From assembly GCA_900552845.1 (NCBI GenBank), contig USBC01000023.1, positions 1 to 16,970 of the forward strand: 16,970 nucleotides of DNA, in the 5' to 3' direction. The stretch's first letter is position 1. Every line of letters begins with the position of its first letter. A program made the translations under genes and the position numbers. Below are positions 1 through 6,264 of the stretch, piece by piece. The DNA is from an uncultured Oscillospiraceae bacterium. GTDB lineage: Bacteria; Bacillota; Clostridia; Oscillospirales; Ruminococcaceae. The notes under the pieces are model-generated. The model was given only the letters and a program-made list of their open reading frames with translations, did no database searches and was not told the DNA's origin.

Positions 1-93
1 CAGCGCGGCAGGCGATAAAAATGCGTCGCAGACACCCTATAAGCACCGTTTAGCCTACGCTTCGGGACGGCGCAGCCGTTCCGAGCGGGCTAA

Positions 94-212
94 TGGGGTC
101 CCCGCAAGGTTGCAAGACCTTGTGGGGAGAGGAGGACGCACCGCAGCGGGGAGGGCTGCCCGCAGTGTAACGGAGGGTCTGCCCGATTGAAGCGGAGGTT
201 GCGCCCGACGAG
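94..212. repeat. Repeat copy 1 (119 bases)
   Basis: This is a direct repeat of 254-372 at an offset of exactly 160 bases, with no gaps and seven differences, all transitions (about 94% identical by eye). It contains a 12-bp stem with one G-U pair at 99-110/117-128 (loop TGCAAG) and a 5-bp stem at 143-147/155-159. It looks like an interspersed intergenic element rather than coding DNA. Whether more copies exist in the genome cannot be seen here. Confidence 0.85.
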
Positions 213-253
213 CGTGGGGGTCTTGGGGCTTGCCCCAAGCCGCTTTTGGAATT

Positions 254-372
254 TGGGGTCCCCGTAAGGTCGCAAGACCTTGTGGGGAGAGGAGGACGCA
301 CCGTAGCGGAGAGGGCTGCCCGTAGTGCAACGGAGGGTCTGCCCGATTGAAGCGGAGGTTGCGTCCGACGAG
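254..372. repeat. Repeat copy 2 (119 bases)
   Basis: This is the second copy of the 94-212 repeat. The main stem is at 259-270/277-288 and the second at 303-307/315-319. Two of the C-to-T differences from copy 1 (positions 265 and 304) fall inside stems opposite G, so plus-strand RNA would still pair through G-U wobble. The 41 bases between the copies carry their own small hairpin. Confidence 0.85.
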
Positions 373-511
373 GCGGTGCAAAAGTGCCTCCCCGCCGGAT
401 AGGCGTACAAATGAAAACCTTTTGTAAGACTTTGCGACGCCGATAGGCGACATGGGACTAAGTCATAGAACGGGTCGCGGTGCGCGGGTGCGGGCGCGAT
501 GCTTGCCGAGG

Positions 512-1885
512 CTATTTGCCCACGCAGAACTGCTCGAATACCTTGTCAATGGCTTCGGCGGAGGCGCGGCGGCCGGTAAGGGTAAGGAGCGCATCAGCGG
601 ACTGCTCCAGACAGACCGAGACAGCGTCCAGCGTTTCACCGGCTTGCAGGGCTTCCAACCCCTCCCGCAAGCTGCGGCGGGCAGCGGTGATGCACTCCAG
701 CTGACGGGCATTGGCAATGACTGCCGCAGCCGGATCAAAGTGGGAAAGCCCGACGACCTTGCAGATCGCTTCGGTCAGCTCATGAAGCCCCGTACCGGCG
801 GCGGCACTGACTGCGACCGAGGCGGGAACCACGGCGGCGATCTCCGCTTTTTCCTCCGCCGTAAGGACGGGGGGAAGATCCTGCTTATTATAGACGGCGA
901 CGGCGGCGCGGCCTGCCAAGGCAGGCAGCCACTGCCGTTCTTCGGCGGTGAGGGGACGGCTTTCATCAAAGACCGCAAGGATCAGGTCGCACTGCTCCAA
1001 GGCACGGCGGCTGCGCTCCACGCCGATCTGCTCGATGGGGTCGTCGCTTTCCCGCAGACCGGCGGTATCCGAAAGGCGAAGGGTGAGCTCGCCAAGACGC
1101 ACGGTCTCCTCAATCACATCGCGGGTGGTGCCGGCGATGGCGGTAACGATGCTGCGCTCCCGACCGGACAGTAAATTCATTAAAGTGGATTTGCCGACAT
1201 TGGCGCTGCCGATGATGGCGGTGGAAATGCCCTGCCGCACCATCTGCCCCTGCTGCCAGCTTTGCTCCAGACGGGAGAGGGTTTTCTCCACGCTGCCAAG
1301 CTGCGCCAGCAAAACAGGGGCGGAAACCTCCTCGACGTCCTCCTCGGGGTAGTCGATCCACGCCGAGATGTGGGCGCAGCAATCGGTGAGGGTATCGGCG
1401 GCGGCAAGCACCTCTCGGTGCAGGGCGCCCTCCATGGCGCCGAGAGCGGCACGGAGGCTCTGGGTATTTTGTGCCGCCATAATGTCGATCACGCTTTCCG
1501 CCTCGGTAAGGGTCATTTTGCCGTTCATCAGGGCACGGCGGGTGTACTCACCCGCTTCGGCGGGACGGGCGCCCGCAGCAACGGCGGCGGCAAGCACCTG
1601 TGACAGCACAAATTCTCCGCCGTGACAGCACAGCTCGGCGACATCCTCGCCGGTGTAGCTGTGGGGGGCGCGGTAAACAAACAAAACGGCTTCATCAAGG
1701 AGCTGCTCCCCTGCGTAGACCCTGCCGAACGCACCGGTATAGCCTGCCATGCCGGCGGGGTGCTTTGCGCTGTTGACAGGACGGAAGATCCGTCCGGCAA
1801 CGGCAAGCGCCTTTTCGCCGGAAAGACGCACCATACCGACTCCCCCACCGACGGCGGTGGCAATGGCAACAATGGTATCTCGCAT
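512..1885 (-). CDS. mnmE: tRNA uridine-5-carboxymethylaminomethyl modification GTPase MnmE
   Basis: MnmE works with MnmG to build the cmnm5 group on the wobble uridine of certain tRNAs in the cytoplasm. The 457-residue product has normal family length. The N-terminal folate-binding domain (about 1-118) opens with the typical DTIVAIAT. A helical domain follows, with a G domain inserted in it: G1 GSANVGKS at 226-233, G2 TTRD at 253-256, G3 DTAG at 273-276 and G4 NKQD at 333-336. The protein ends in FCVGK, which carries the conserved C-terminal Cys needed for catalysis in the family. In G1 the usual Pro before NVGKS is Ala, a mild change. The start is supported by AAGGAGG (1894-1900) eight bases upstream. 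It has its own promoter at 1963-1991. In many Firmicutes it directly follows jag and precedes mnmG; here two other genes separate it from jag, and mnmG is not adjacent. Confidence 0.97.
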   Translation of the reverse strand: MRDTIVAIATAVGGGVGMVRLSGEKALAVAGRIFRPVNSAKHPAGMAGYTGAFGRVYAGEQLLDEAVLFVYRAPHSYTGEDVAELCCHGGEFVLSQVLAAAVAAGARPAEAGEYTRRALMNGKMTLTEAESVIDIMAAQNTQSLRAALGAMEGALHREVLAAADTLTDCCAHISAWIDYPEEDVEEVSAPVLLAQLGSVEKTLSRLEQSWQQGQMVRQGISTAIIGSANVGKSTLMNLLSGRERSIVTAIAGTTRDVIEETVRLGELTLRLSDTAGLRESDDPIEQIGVERSRRALEQCDLILAVFDESRPLTAEERQWLPALAGRAAVAVYNKQDLPPVLTAEEKAEIAAVVPASVAVSAAAGTGLHELTEAICKVVGLSHFDPAAAVIANARQLECITAARRSLREGLEALQAGETLDAVSVCLEQSADALLTLTGRRASAEAIDKVFEQFCVGK

Positions 1886-1962
1886 AGAGGTTTCCTCCTT
1901 ACAGAATGAAAAAAGAATGAAATAGCAGGCAAAGCGGTGACAAACGCATACTATAATAGAAT

Positions 1963-1991
1963 ATCATACCACAAAAAGGCGGCGTTGCCAA
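1963..1991 (-). promoter_or_regulatory. Promoter of mnmE
   Basis: On the minus strand, -35 TTGGCA (1986-1991) and -10 TATGAT (1963-1968) are separated by exactly 17 bases, a good sigma-A-type match. Transcription would start near 1956, giving a leader of about 70 bases before mnmE. It lies back to back with the divergent promoter at 2016-2044. Confidence 0.7.
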
Positions 1992-2015
1992 TGTATGATT
2001 TATGCGGCAAAACGG

Positions 2016-2044
2016 TTGTAATTTTGGGACACAATTGCTATACT
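2016..2044 (+). promoter_or_regulatory. Promoter of the acyltransferase-fold gene
   Basis: The -35 is TTGTAA (2016-2021) and the -10 is TATACT (2039-2044), with 17 bases between them and an extended -10 TGC just before the hexamer. The predicted start near 2051 rules out the earlier in-frame start codon at 2002 and supports translation from 2107. Confidence 0.65.
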
Positions 2045-2106
2045 GGGTAAAGAAACTGCAAATATTCCGCAATCATACTGCTTCAAAAAGAGAGGTGCTT
2101 CCCCCC

Positions 2107-3075
2107 ATGATGAGAGATTACTATAAGAAGATGCACGGCGACCGCAAGGACGGCTGGAAGCTGCGCAACGTCCCGCTGTTTTTTACGGTGGTACCCTTTA
2201 TCATGCGAACCAGACTGGACAGTCAGGACTACTATGCGGAAACGCTGGACGCAGAGCCGATGATGGATTTTTTGAAAGCGCACAAAGATGATATGCCCAA
2301 TCTTTCGATGATGACGATCTTTGTGGCGGCGATGGTGCGAATGATCAGCCAGCGCCCTGCATTGAACCGCTTTGTGGTGCACAACAAGCTGTATGCCCAT
2401 AATTCCATCGAGATCTCCATTGCCATCAAGCGCAATATGACCGACGACGGCGAGGAAACGATGATCAAGCCGAGCTTTGACCCGCGCGACACCCTGCAGG
2501 ACGTGCAGCGGCGGTTGGACGAAGCCATTGAGGAGGCAATGAACCACGAGGAGGGCACCGGCATTGACGGCGTAGCCGGTCTGCTGGGCAAGCTGCCGGC
2601 GTGGCTGTTCCGGTTTGCCGTTTCGATGATCCACTTTTTAGATAACCGCGGCTGGCTGCCCGAAAAGCTGACAAAGGCAAGCCCGTGGCATTGCAGCGCG
2701 ATGTACACCAACGTCGGCTCGCTGGGCATCGGGCCCATCTACCACCACCTGACCGAGCTGGGCACCTACAGCACCTTTGTAGCCATGGGCAAACGGGAGC
2801 GCCATACCGTTTATGATGAAAACGGAGAGGCAACCGCCCGCCGCACGGTAGGCATGAAGATCGTCAACGATGAGCGCATCTGCGACGGATATTACTATGC
2901 AAGCTCGATGCGGCTGCTGCGCCGCCTGCTGATGAACCCTGCCCTGCTGATGGAGCCGCCCAAGTATGTGAAGCTGGATCCGGCGGTGAGCAATCCACTG
3001 ATCAACGACCCCAATGCCGGCGTGGACGCCGCCGAGGAGGAGCACCGCGGCATGGACGCAGCACTGGTGGACTGA
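2107..3075 (+). CDS. Stand-alone 2-oxoacid dehydrogenase E2 / CAT-fold protein, catalytic His replaced
   Basis: The 322-residue product resembles the catalytic domain of dihydrolipoyl acyltransferases and chloramphenicol acetyltransferases. It has no lipoyl domain and no peripheral-subunit-binding domain. The segment around 66-90 (MMTIFVAAMVRMISQRPALN) and the C-terminal stretch 200-268 fit that fold. The family's DHRxxDG active-site motif appears here as DERICDG at 255-261, so Glu256 stands where the catalytic His should be. Acyl transfer by the usual mechanism is therefore doubtful, and the true role and substrate are unknown. The start at 2107 (or the next ATG, 2110) follows GAGAGGTG with about 10 bases of spacing and lies downstream of the promoter at 2016-2044. 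An in-frame start at 2002 lies upstream of that promoter. The gene is monocistronic, with a promoter in front and a strong terminator at 3106-3141. It sits between mnmE and the transporter with no dehydrogenase genes nearby. Confidence 0.8.
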   Translation: MMRDYYKKMHGDRKDGWKLRNVPLFFTVVPFIMRTRLDSQDYYAETLDAEPMMDFLKAHKDDMPNLSMMTIFVAAMVRMISQRPALNRFVVHNKLYAHNSIEISIAIKRNMTDDGEETMIKPSFDPRDTLQDVQRRLDEAIEEAMNHEEGTGIDGVAGLLGKLPAWLFRFAVSMIHFLDNRGWLPEKLTKASPWHCSAMYTNVGSLGIGPIYHHLTELGTYSTFVAMGKRERHTVYDENGEATARRTVGMKIVNDERICDGYYYASSMRLLRRLLMNPALLMEPPKYVKLDPAVSNPLINDPNAGVDAAEEEHRGMDAALVD

Positions 3076-3105
3076 GCCGACGGAGTACAGAAATAAGCTG
3101 ACGGA

Positions 3106-3141
3106 GGAAAGTGCCGAGAGGATCGGCGCTTTCCTTTTTTT
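3106..3141 (+). terminator. Intrinsic terminator after the acyltransferase-fold gene
   Basis: A 12-bp stem (3106-3117 with 3123-3134, one G-U pair) with the 5-base loop GAGGA is followed by seven T. It starts 31 bases after the stop codon. Confidence 0.9.
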
Positions 3142-3387
3142 GTGAAAAATGTATCTGCGCCGAGGTGCAGGCTTTCCACCGTTCCTTTCGCACCGTTGGC
3201 GTGGAAAAGGTGGAAAACAAACGTCAAATCATCAAACAGGGCGGTTTTTTCGGCTTTTTAGCCGGGTTTTCCCCCTATGGAATGTGGAAAACTATGTGCA
3301 AAGTGGGGAAAACTTCTACTGAATGGGTAGAATTATCGAATAACCCTGCCTGAGGCAAGGTACCCGCATCTCCAGCTCCCGGCGGGC
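3142..3387. other. Intergenic stretch with a cluster of DnaA-box-like motifs
   Basis: I see no supported gene. The stretch contains TGTGGAAAA (3283-3291), one mismatch from TGTGNATAA, the reverse of the DnaA box. There are further GTGGAAAA copies at 3201-3208 and 3210-3217, CTTTCCACC (3172-3180) and TGTGCAAAG (3295-3303). A 6-bp hairpin lies at 3314-3319/3327-3332. An open frame starting inside the terminator at 3111 has no ribosome-binding site and was not accepted. The function of the motif cluster is inferred only. Confidence 0.45.
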
Positions 3388-3424
3388 AAAAAAGTGACCC
3401 GCCGGTTTTGATGGCGGATCACTT
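3388..3424 (-). terminator. Intrinsic terminator after the transporter gene
   Basis: On the minus strand a 12-bp stem with one G-U pair (3413-3424 with 3392-3403, 9-base loop) runs into six T (3393-3388). An alternative stem, 3379-3386/3398-3405, is followed by TTTT on the plus strand, so the site may act in both directions. Confidence 0.8.
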
Positions 3425-3439
3425 GCTTTCGGGTTTGGT

Positions 3440-4753
3440 TTATTGCCGCGGGAGCGGCTGCGGTTCTTTTTTCAGACGAGCGAACAGCACTGCCAGCAGC
3501 ACGCACAGCACCAGCCCCGCCGCGAATGCCGCCAGCCAGATATCGGCATTGGGCAAAAAGGAGACAGTACCGTCGCTGCCCACCACCAGCTCGGCATTTT
3601 TCAGCACCGCCGCACCGATGGTGGGGCCGATGACGCCCGGCACCAGCACCTGCGCCACGATGCGCAGCCCCTGAAACAGACCGACCTGCTCCGGCGGGGT
3701 GTAGGTACGCATCATCGCACCGAAGACGGCGGTGCCGGAAAGATAGCCCATCATCATGCAAAGCGAGCCGAGGAACACCGGCAGCGTGCTGCGGGTAAAA
3801 TACAGAATGAGATAGCCCAGAAGCAGCAGTGCCACTCCCGGCAGAATGGCGCTGCGAAAGCCGCGGGTATCATACCGCCTGCCGTAAAAGGCGGTGAACA
3901 CCGCCGCCAGCACAATGGCAGGCGCCATGACCAGCACATAATTTTCCATGCCGAGGGATTTTTCGTAGTACAGAATGAGATAGGGCATGAAGATCTGAAT
4001 GGAAATGCCGAAGCCCGCAAATGCTAAGAGCGTAAGATAAAGCACCTTGTGCTGCCGCACGACCGAGGGCTTGAAGCCATAGAGAATGCTGCCCCAATAG
4101 CTGCCGGCGGGCGAGGGGGTAACCTCCGGCTCCTTGATGAGCCAGAAGCCGGCGATGCCGATGAGGATCACCACTACGCCGATGATGGTAAAAATGGCGA
4201 CCCAGCTTGTCGCCTGCTCCAGATCGAAGAACATAAAGCTGCCGAATACCACCAAGATCGCCAGCATGGGCATCATGGCGTTGATGCCCTCCGCCGCACC
4301 GCGGTTGGAATTATCGGTGCTGTCGGTAAGCCATGAATTAAAGCAGGCATCGTTGGCGGTAGAGCCGAAAAAGGTCATCACGCAATCCATGATGATGGTA
4401 AGATTGATGCAGACGGTGCTGACTGCAACGCCCGCCGAGACCATCGGGCTGATAACATCGGTGCGAATAAGGGCAAAGCTGAGAATGGAAATTCCCCACA
4501 AAAGATACCCCACACAGATAAAGACCTTGCGCTTGCCCACACGGTCGCTGAGTGCGCCGATCAAAATGGTGGTGAGGGTGGCGACCACGGCGGAAGCCGA
4601 GACCATCAGGCTGATCTGTGCGGCGGTGGCGTGGAACATCTTGTAGACGAATACGTTGAAGTACATATTCTCCACGACCCATGCAACCTGACCGACAAGA
4701 GAAAAAACCGTAAGCGCCAGCCAGAAGCGCCCGCCCAGCTTGGTTTTCTGCAT
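3440..4753 (-). CDS. Major facilitator superfamily transporter
   Basis: The 437-residue polytopic membrane protein has about 12 hydrophobic segments. It carries the MFS motif A between segments 2 and 3 (GALSDRVGKRK). The N-terminal half starts GRFWLALTVFSLVGQVAW and the first loop contains ENMYFNVFVYK, a style seen in the sugar/SLC45-like branch of Firmicutes MFS proteins. The substrate cannot be read from the sequence. The start at 4753 is chosen because the first membrane segment begins there. A longer frame to 4858 adds a 35-residue non-hydrophobic stretch encoded inside the inverted-repeat segment and has no good ribosome-binding site. The site for 4753 is itself weak (AGGG, about 8 bases away). 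A promoter lies at 4984-5012, so the mRNA would have a leader of about 224 bases. The gene ends in a terminator at 3388-3424 and appears to be its own transcription unit. Confidence 0.85.
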   Translation of the reverse strand: MQKTKLGGRFWLALTVFSLVGQVAWVVENMYFNVFVYKMFHATAAQISLMVSASAVVATLTTILIGALSDRVGKRKVFICVGYLLWGISILSFALIRTDVISPMVSAGVAVSTVCINLTIIMDCVMTFFGSTANDACFNSWLTDSTDNSNRGAAEGINAMMPMLAILVVFGSFMFFDLEQATSWVAIFTIIGVVVILIGIAGFWLIKEPEVTPSPAGSYWGSILYGFKPSVVRQHKVLYLTLLAFAGFGISIQIFMPYLILYYEKSLGMENYVLVMAPAIVLAAVFTAFYGRRYDTRGFRSAILPGVALLLLGYLILYFTRSTLPVFLGSLCMMMGYLSGTAVFGAMMRTYTPPEQVGLFQGLRIVAQVLVPGVIGPTIGAAVLKNAELVVGSDGTVSFLPNADIWLAAFAAGLVLCVLLAVLFARLKKEPQPLPRQ

Positions 4754-4776
4754 AAAGAGACCCTGCCTTTCCGTAA

Positions 4777-4978
4777 TACCTTCGCTTGACAAGGACACAC
4801 ACGCTTTGCGGCGGTGAAAACCAGCGCTGACTGCGTCATAGAACCTTGAAATACGCAAGTATTCCTGCGGTTCTCTTCCTTGTCATCATCTGGTTTTCTC
4901 TCGCCGAAAAGTCCTGCGGAGTTTTTGCACAGCATTTCTGCCTGCAAAAACCGTATGTGCTCTTGTCAAGTGAAGGTA
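4777..4978. repeat. 202-base segment with 44-base inverted-repeat ends (MITE or structured leader)
   Basis: The ends are inverted repeats. TACCTTCGCTTGACAAG (4777-4793) matches the reverse complement of CTTGTCAAGTGAAGGTA (4962-4978) at 16 of 17 bases. The match continues inward without gaps to 44 bases (4777-4820 with 4935-4978), 32 of 44 identical. As minus-strand RNA, 36 of 44 positions would pair, four of them by G-U. Each end contains the palindrome CTTGwCAAG. Both ends are bounded by TA, as for mariner/IS630-type miniature elements. The segment sits exactly between the predicted transcription start of the transporter gene (near 4977) and its start codon, so it would also form a leader closed by a long helix. 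Confidence 0.7.
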
Positions 4979-4983
4979 AATAC

Positions 4984-5012
4984 AGTGTAGCACAAAATAC
5001 CGGCTTTGTCAC
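4984..5012 (-). promoter_or_regulatory. Promoter of the transporter gene
   Basis: On the minus strand, -35 GTGACA (5007-5012), 17 bases, then -10 TACACT (4984-4989) with an extended -10 TGC. The predicted start is A at 4977, right at the edge of the inverted-repeat segment. CCGGC/GCCGG arms (5000-5004/5014-5018) surround the -35 and could be an operator, but this is weak. Confidence 0.55.
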
Positions 5013-5055
5013 CGCCGGAAAGGAAGCCATGCAAAATTTAGGGCGGCGGACAGAG

Positions 5056-5084
5056 AAAAAGACCCCGACGGCTGCGGGGTCTTT
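5056..5084 (-). terminator. Intrinsic terminator after jag
   Basis: On the minus strand a perfect 10-bp stem (5075-5084 with 5058-5067, 7-base loop) ends in TTT and is followed by TT. It ends the rpmH-rnpA-yidD-yidC-jag transcription unit, 10 bases after the jag stop codon. Confidence 0.85.
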
Positions 5085-5093
5085 CGGTTTTGT

Positions 5094-6236
5094 TCAGATA
5101 TCAATTTTGCCGTAGCGCTTGCCGGTATTGGCAGAAAGGATCTCCTGCTCCACCGTGCTCTTTTCGGTCTTGGGAGCGGTTTCCGGCGTCTGCTCGCGGC
5201 GAACCGGTCCGCCGATGGCGGGCGGATCCTCCAGACGGGGGCGGCGCTCGCCGGCGGGACGGCTGCGGCGCTCGCCGTCATTGCGGTGCTCGGCGTTATT
5301 TCTGCCGCCGTTGCCGCGGCGATTGCCGCCGCGACCGCCGCGACCGCTGCGGCTGCCCTCCTTGCCGCCGGTGGGCGGAACCGTGGAGCTGATGACGACA
5401 CGACGGTTCGGCTCGACGCCGGTGGAGGAGCTGACAGCGCCCTTGACGGTAGAGACCGCGCCGTGAATGATGCGGCGCTCATAGGGGTTCATCGGCTCCA
5501 GTGTGATGCTGCGGCCGGTGCGTACCGCCTGATTGGCAAGCTTGCGAGCCAGTGCCTCCAGCGTGCGGGCACGCTTTTCGCGATAGTTGCCGCTGTCGAT
5601 GGAAAGACGGATATAATCGCCCTCGCCGCGGTTGGCAACCAGACTGGTGAGATACTGAATGGCATCAAGGGTCTCGCCTCTTCTGCCGATGACGCTGCCG
5701 ATCTGCTCGCCGGCAAGCTGCAGACGGACATTTTCCTCATAATAGCGGGGGGTAACGGTGAAATCACTCAGCCCCATCGCAGTCAAAATCTCGGTGACAT
5801 AGGCGGCTGCCTTTTCCACCTTGGCGCGCACCTCGGCGGTCGGCTCGATCTCCACGAGAGCGGGCTTTTCCTCACGGGGCTGCTTTTCTGCTTTTTCGGG
5901 CTTTTCCGCCTTCTCCCGTTTGGGGGCGGCGGGCTTTTCGGTCTTTACCGGCTTTTCGGGACGCTCCGCACGGGGGGCGGGCTTTGCCTCCGGCTTGTTC
6001 TCCTTTTTGGGAGCCTCCTGCCGGCGGGGCTTTTCGCTCTTTGCCGGCTTTTCATCGGGAAGCTCTGCCCACACGCGAACCTTGGCGGGCAGCTTTTTCA
6101 GCCCCAGAAAACCGCCCTTGCGGGGCAGGTCGATGATCTCAAACTGCACCTCGTCACGAGGCAGACCCAGCAGCAGCGCGCCGCTTTCGATGGCGGCATT
6201 GGCGTCCGCGCCGGTAGCAATGATTTCTTTTATCAT
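5094..6236 (-). CDS. jag: RNA-binding protein Jag/KhpB (Jag_N, KH, R3H)
   Basis: This cytoplasmic RNA-binding protein is usually encoded next to yidC. In other Firmicutes (KhpB/EloR) it affects cell elongation and division together with KhpA. The 380-residue protein has a Jag N-domain at 1-58 (including KGGFLGLKK), a Lys/Glu/Pro-rich linker at about 60-127, and a KH domain with GRRG at 184-187. An R3H domain follows, with Arg254 and His258 in NPYERRIIH. It is much longer than the usual 200-250 residues because of the linker and a C-terminal tail (about 290-380) rich in Arg and Gly with RGG-like spacing. The start is ATG at 6236, eight bases after AGAGGT; a TTG two codons earlier would sit too close to that site. 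It lies 28 bases downstream of yidC and ends before a terminator. Confidence 0.93.
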   Translation of the reverse strand: MIKEIIATGADANAAIESGALLLGLPRDEVQFEIIDLPRKGGFLGLKKLPAKVRVWAELPDEKPAKSEKPRRQEAPKKENKPEAKPAPRAERPEKPVKTEKPAAPKREKAEKPEKAEKQPREEKPALVEIEPTAEVRAKVEKAAAYVTEILTAMGLSDFTVTPRYYEENVRLQLAGEQIGSVIGRRGETLDAIQYLTSLVANRGEGDYIRLSIDSGNYREKRARTLEALARKLANQAVRTGRSITLEPMNPYERRIIHGAVSTVKGAVSSSTGVEPNRRVVISSTVPPTGGKEGSRSGRGGRGGNRRGNGGRNNAEHRNDGERRSRPAGERRPRLEDPPAIGGPVRREQTPETAPKTEKSTVEQEILSANTGKRYGKIDI

Positions 6237-6264
6237 AATCAATTACCTCTTTATTATTCCGGCA

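Larger units (their letters stand above)
1..511. other. Noncoding left-edge region, hairpin-rich, with repeats
   Basis: I see no believable gene here. Open frames exist on the minus strand, but they lack ribosome-binding sites, are low-complexity Arg/Pro/Ser-rich, and repeat themselves because the DNA repeats. The region holds two copies of a 119-base repeat (listed separately) and further hairpins. A 9-bp stem with one G-U pair lies at 62-70/76-84, and a 7-bp stem with a 4-base loop at 222-228/233-239. It lies downstream of mnmE, where mnmG is often found in related bacteria; no part of mnmG is visible. Confidence 0.7.

Noticed and set aside
55..453. Minus-strand open frame of 132 codons with internal repetition
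   Set aside because: Its repetition comes from the 119-base DNA repeats, there is no ribosome-binding site, and the other frames are equally open. Best read as a noncoding repeat.
3111..3353. Plus-strand open frame of 80 codons
   Set aside because: It starts with GTG inside a terminator stem, has no ribosome-binding site and shows no recognisable domain.
4785..4813. TTGACA within the left inverted-repeat arm as a plus-strand promoter
   Set aside because: No acceptable -10 hexamer lies 16-18 bases downstream, and the same TTGACA in the other arm also lacks one. It is part of the CTTGACAAG palindrome.
4754..4858. 35-residue N-terminal extension of the transporter
   Set aside because: It is encoded within the inverted-repeat segment, is not hydrophobic and lacks a good ribosome-binding site; the membrane protein begins naturally at 4753.
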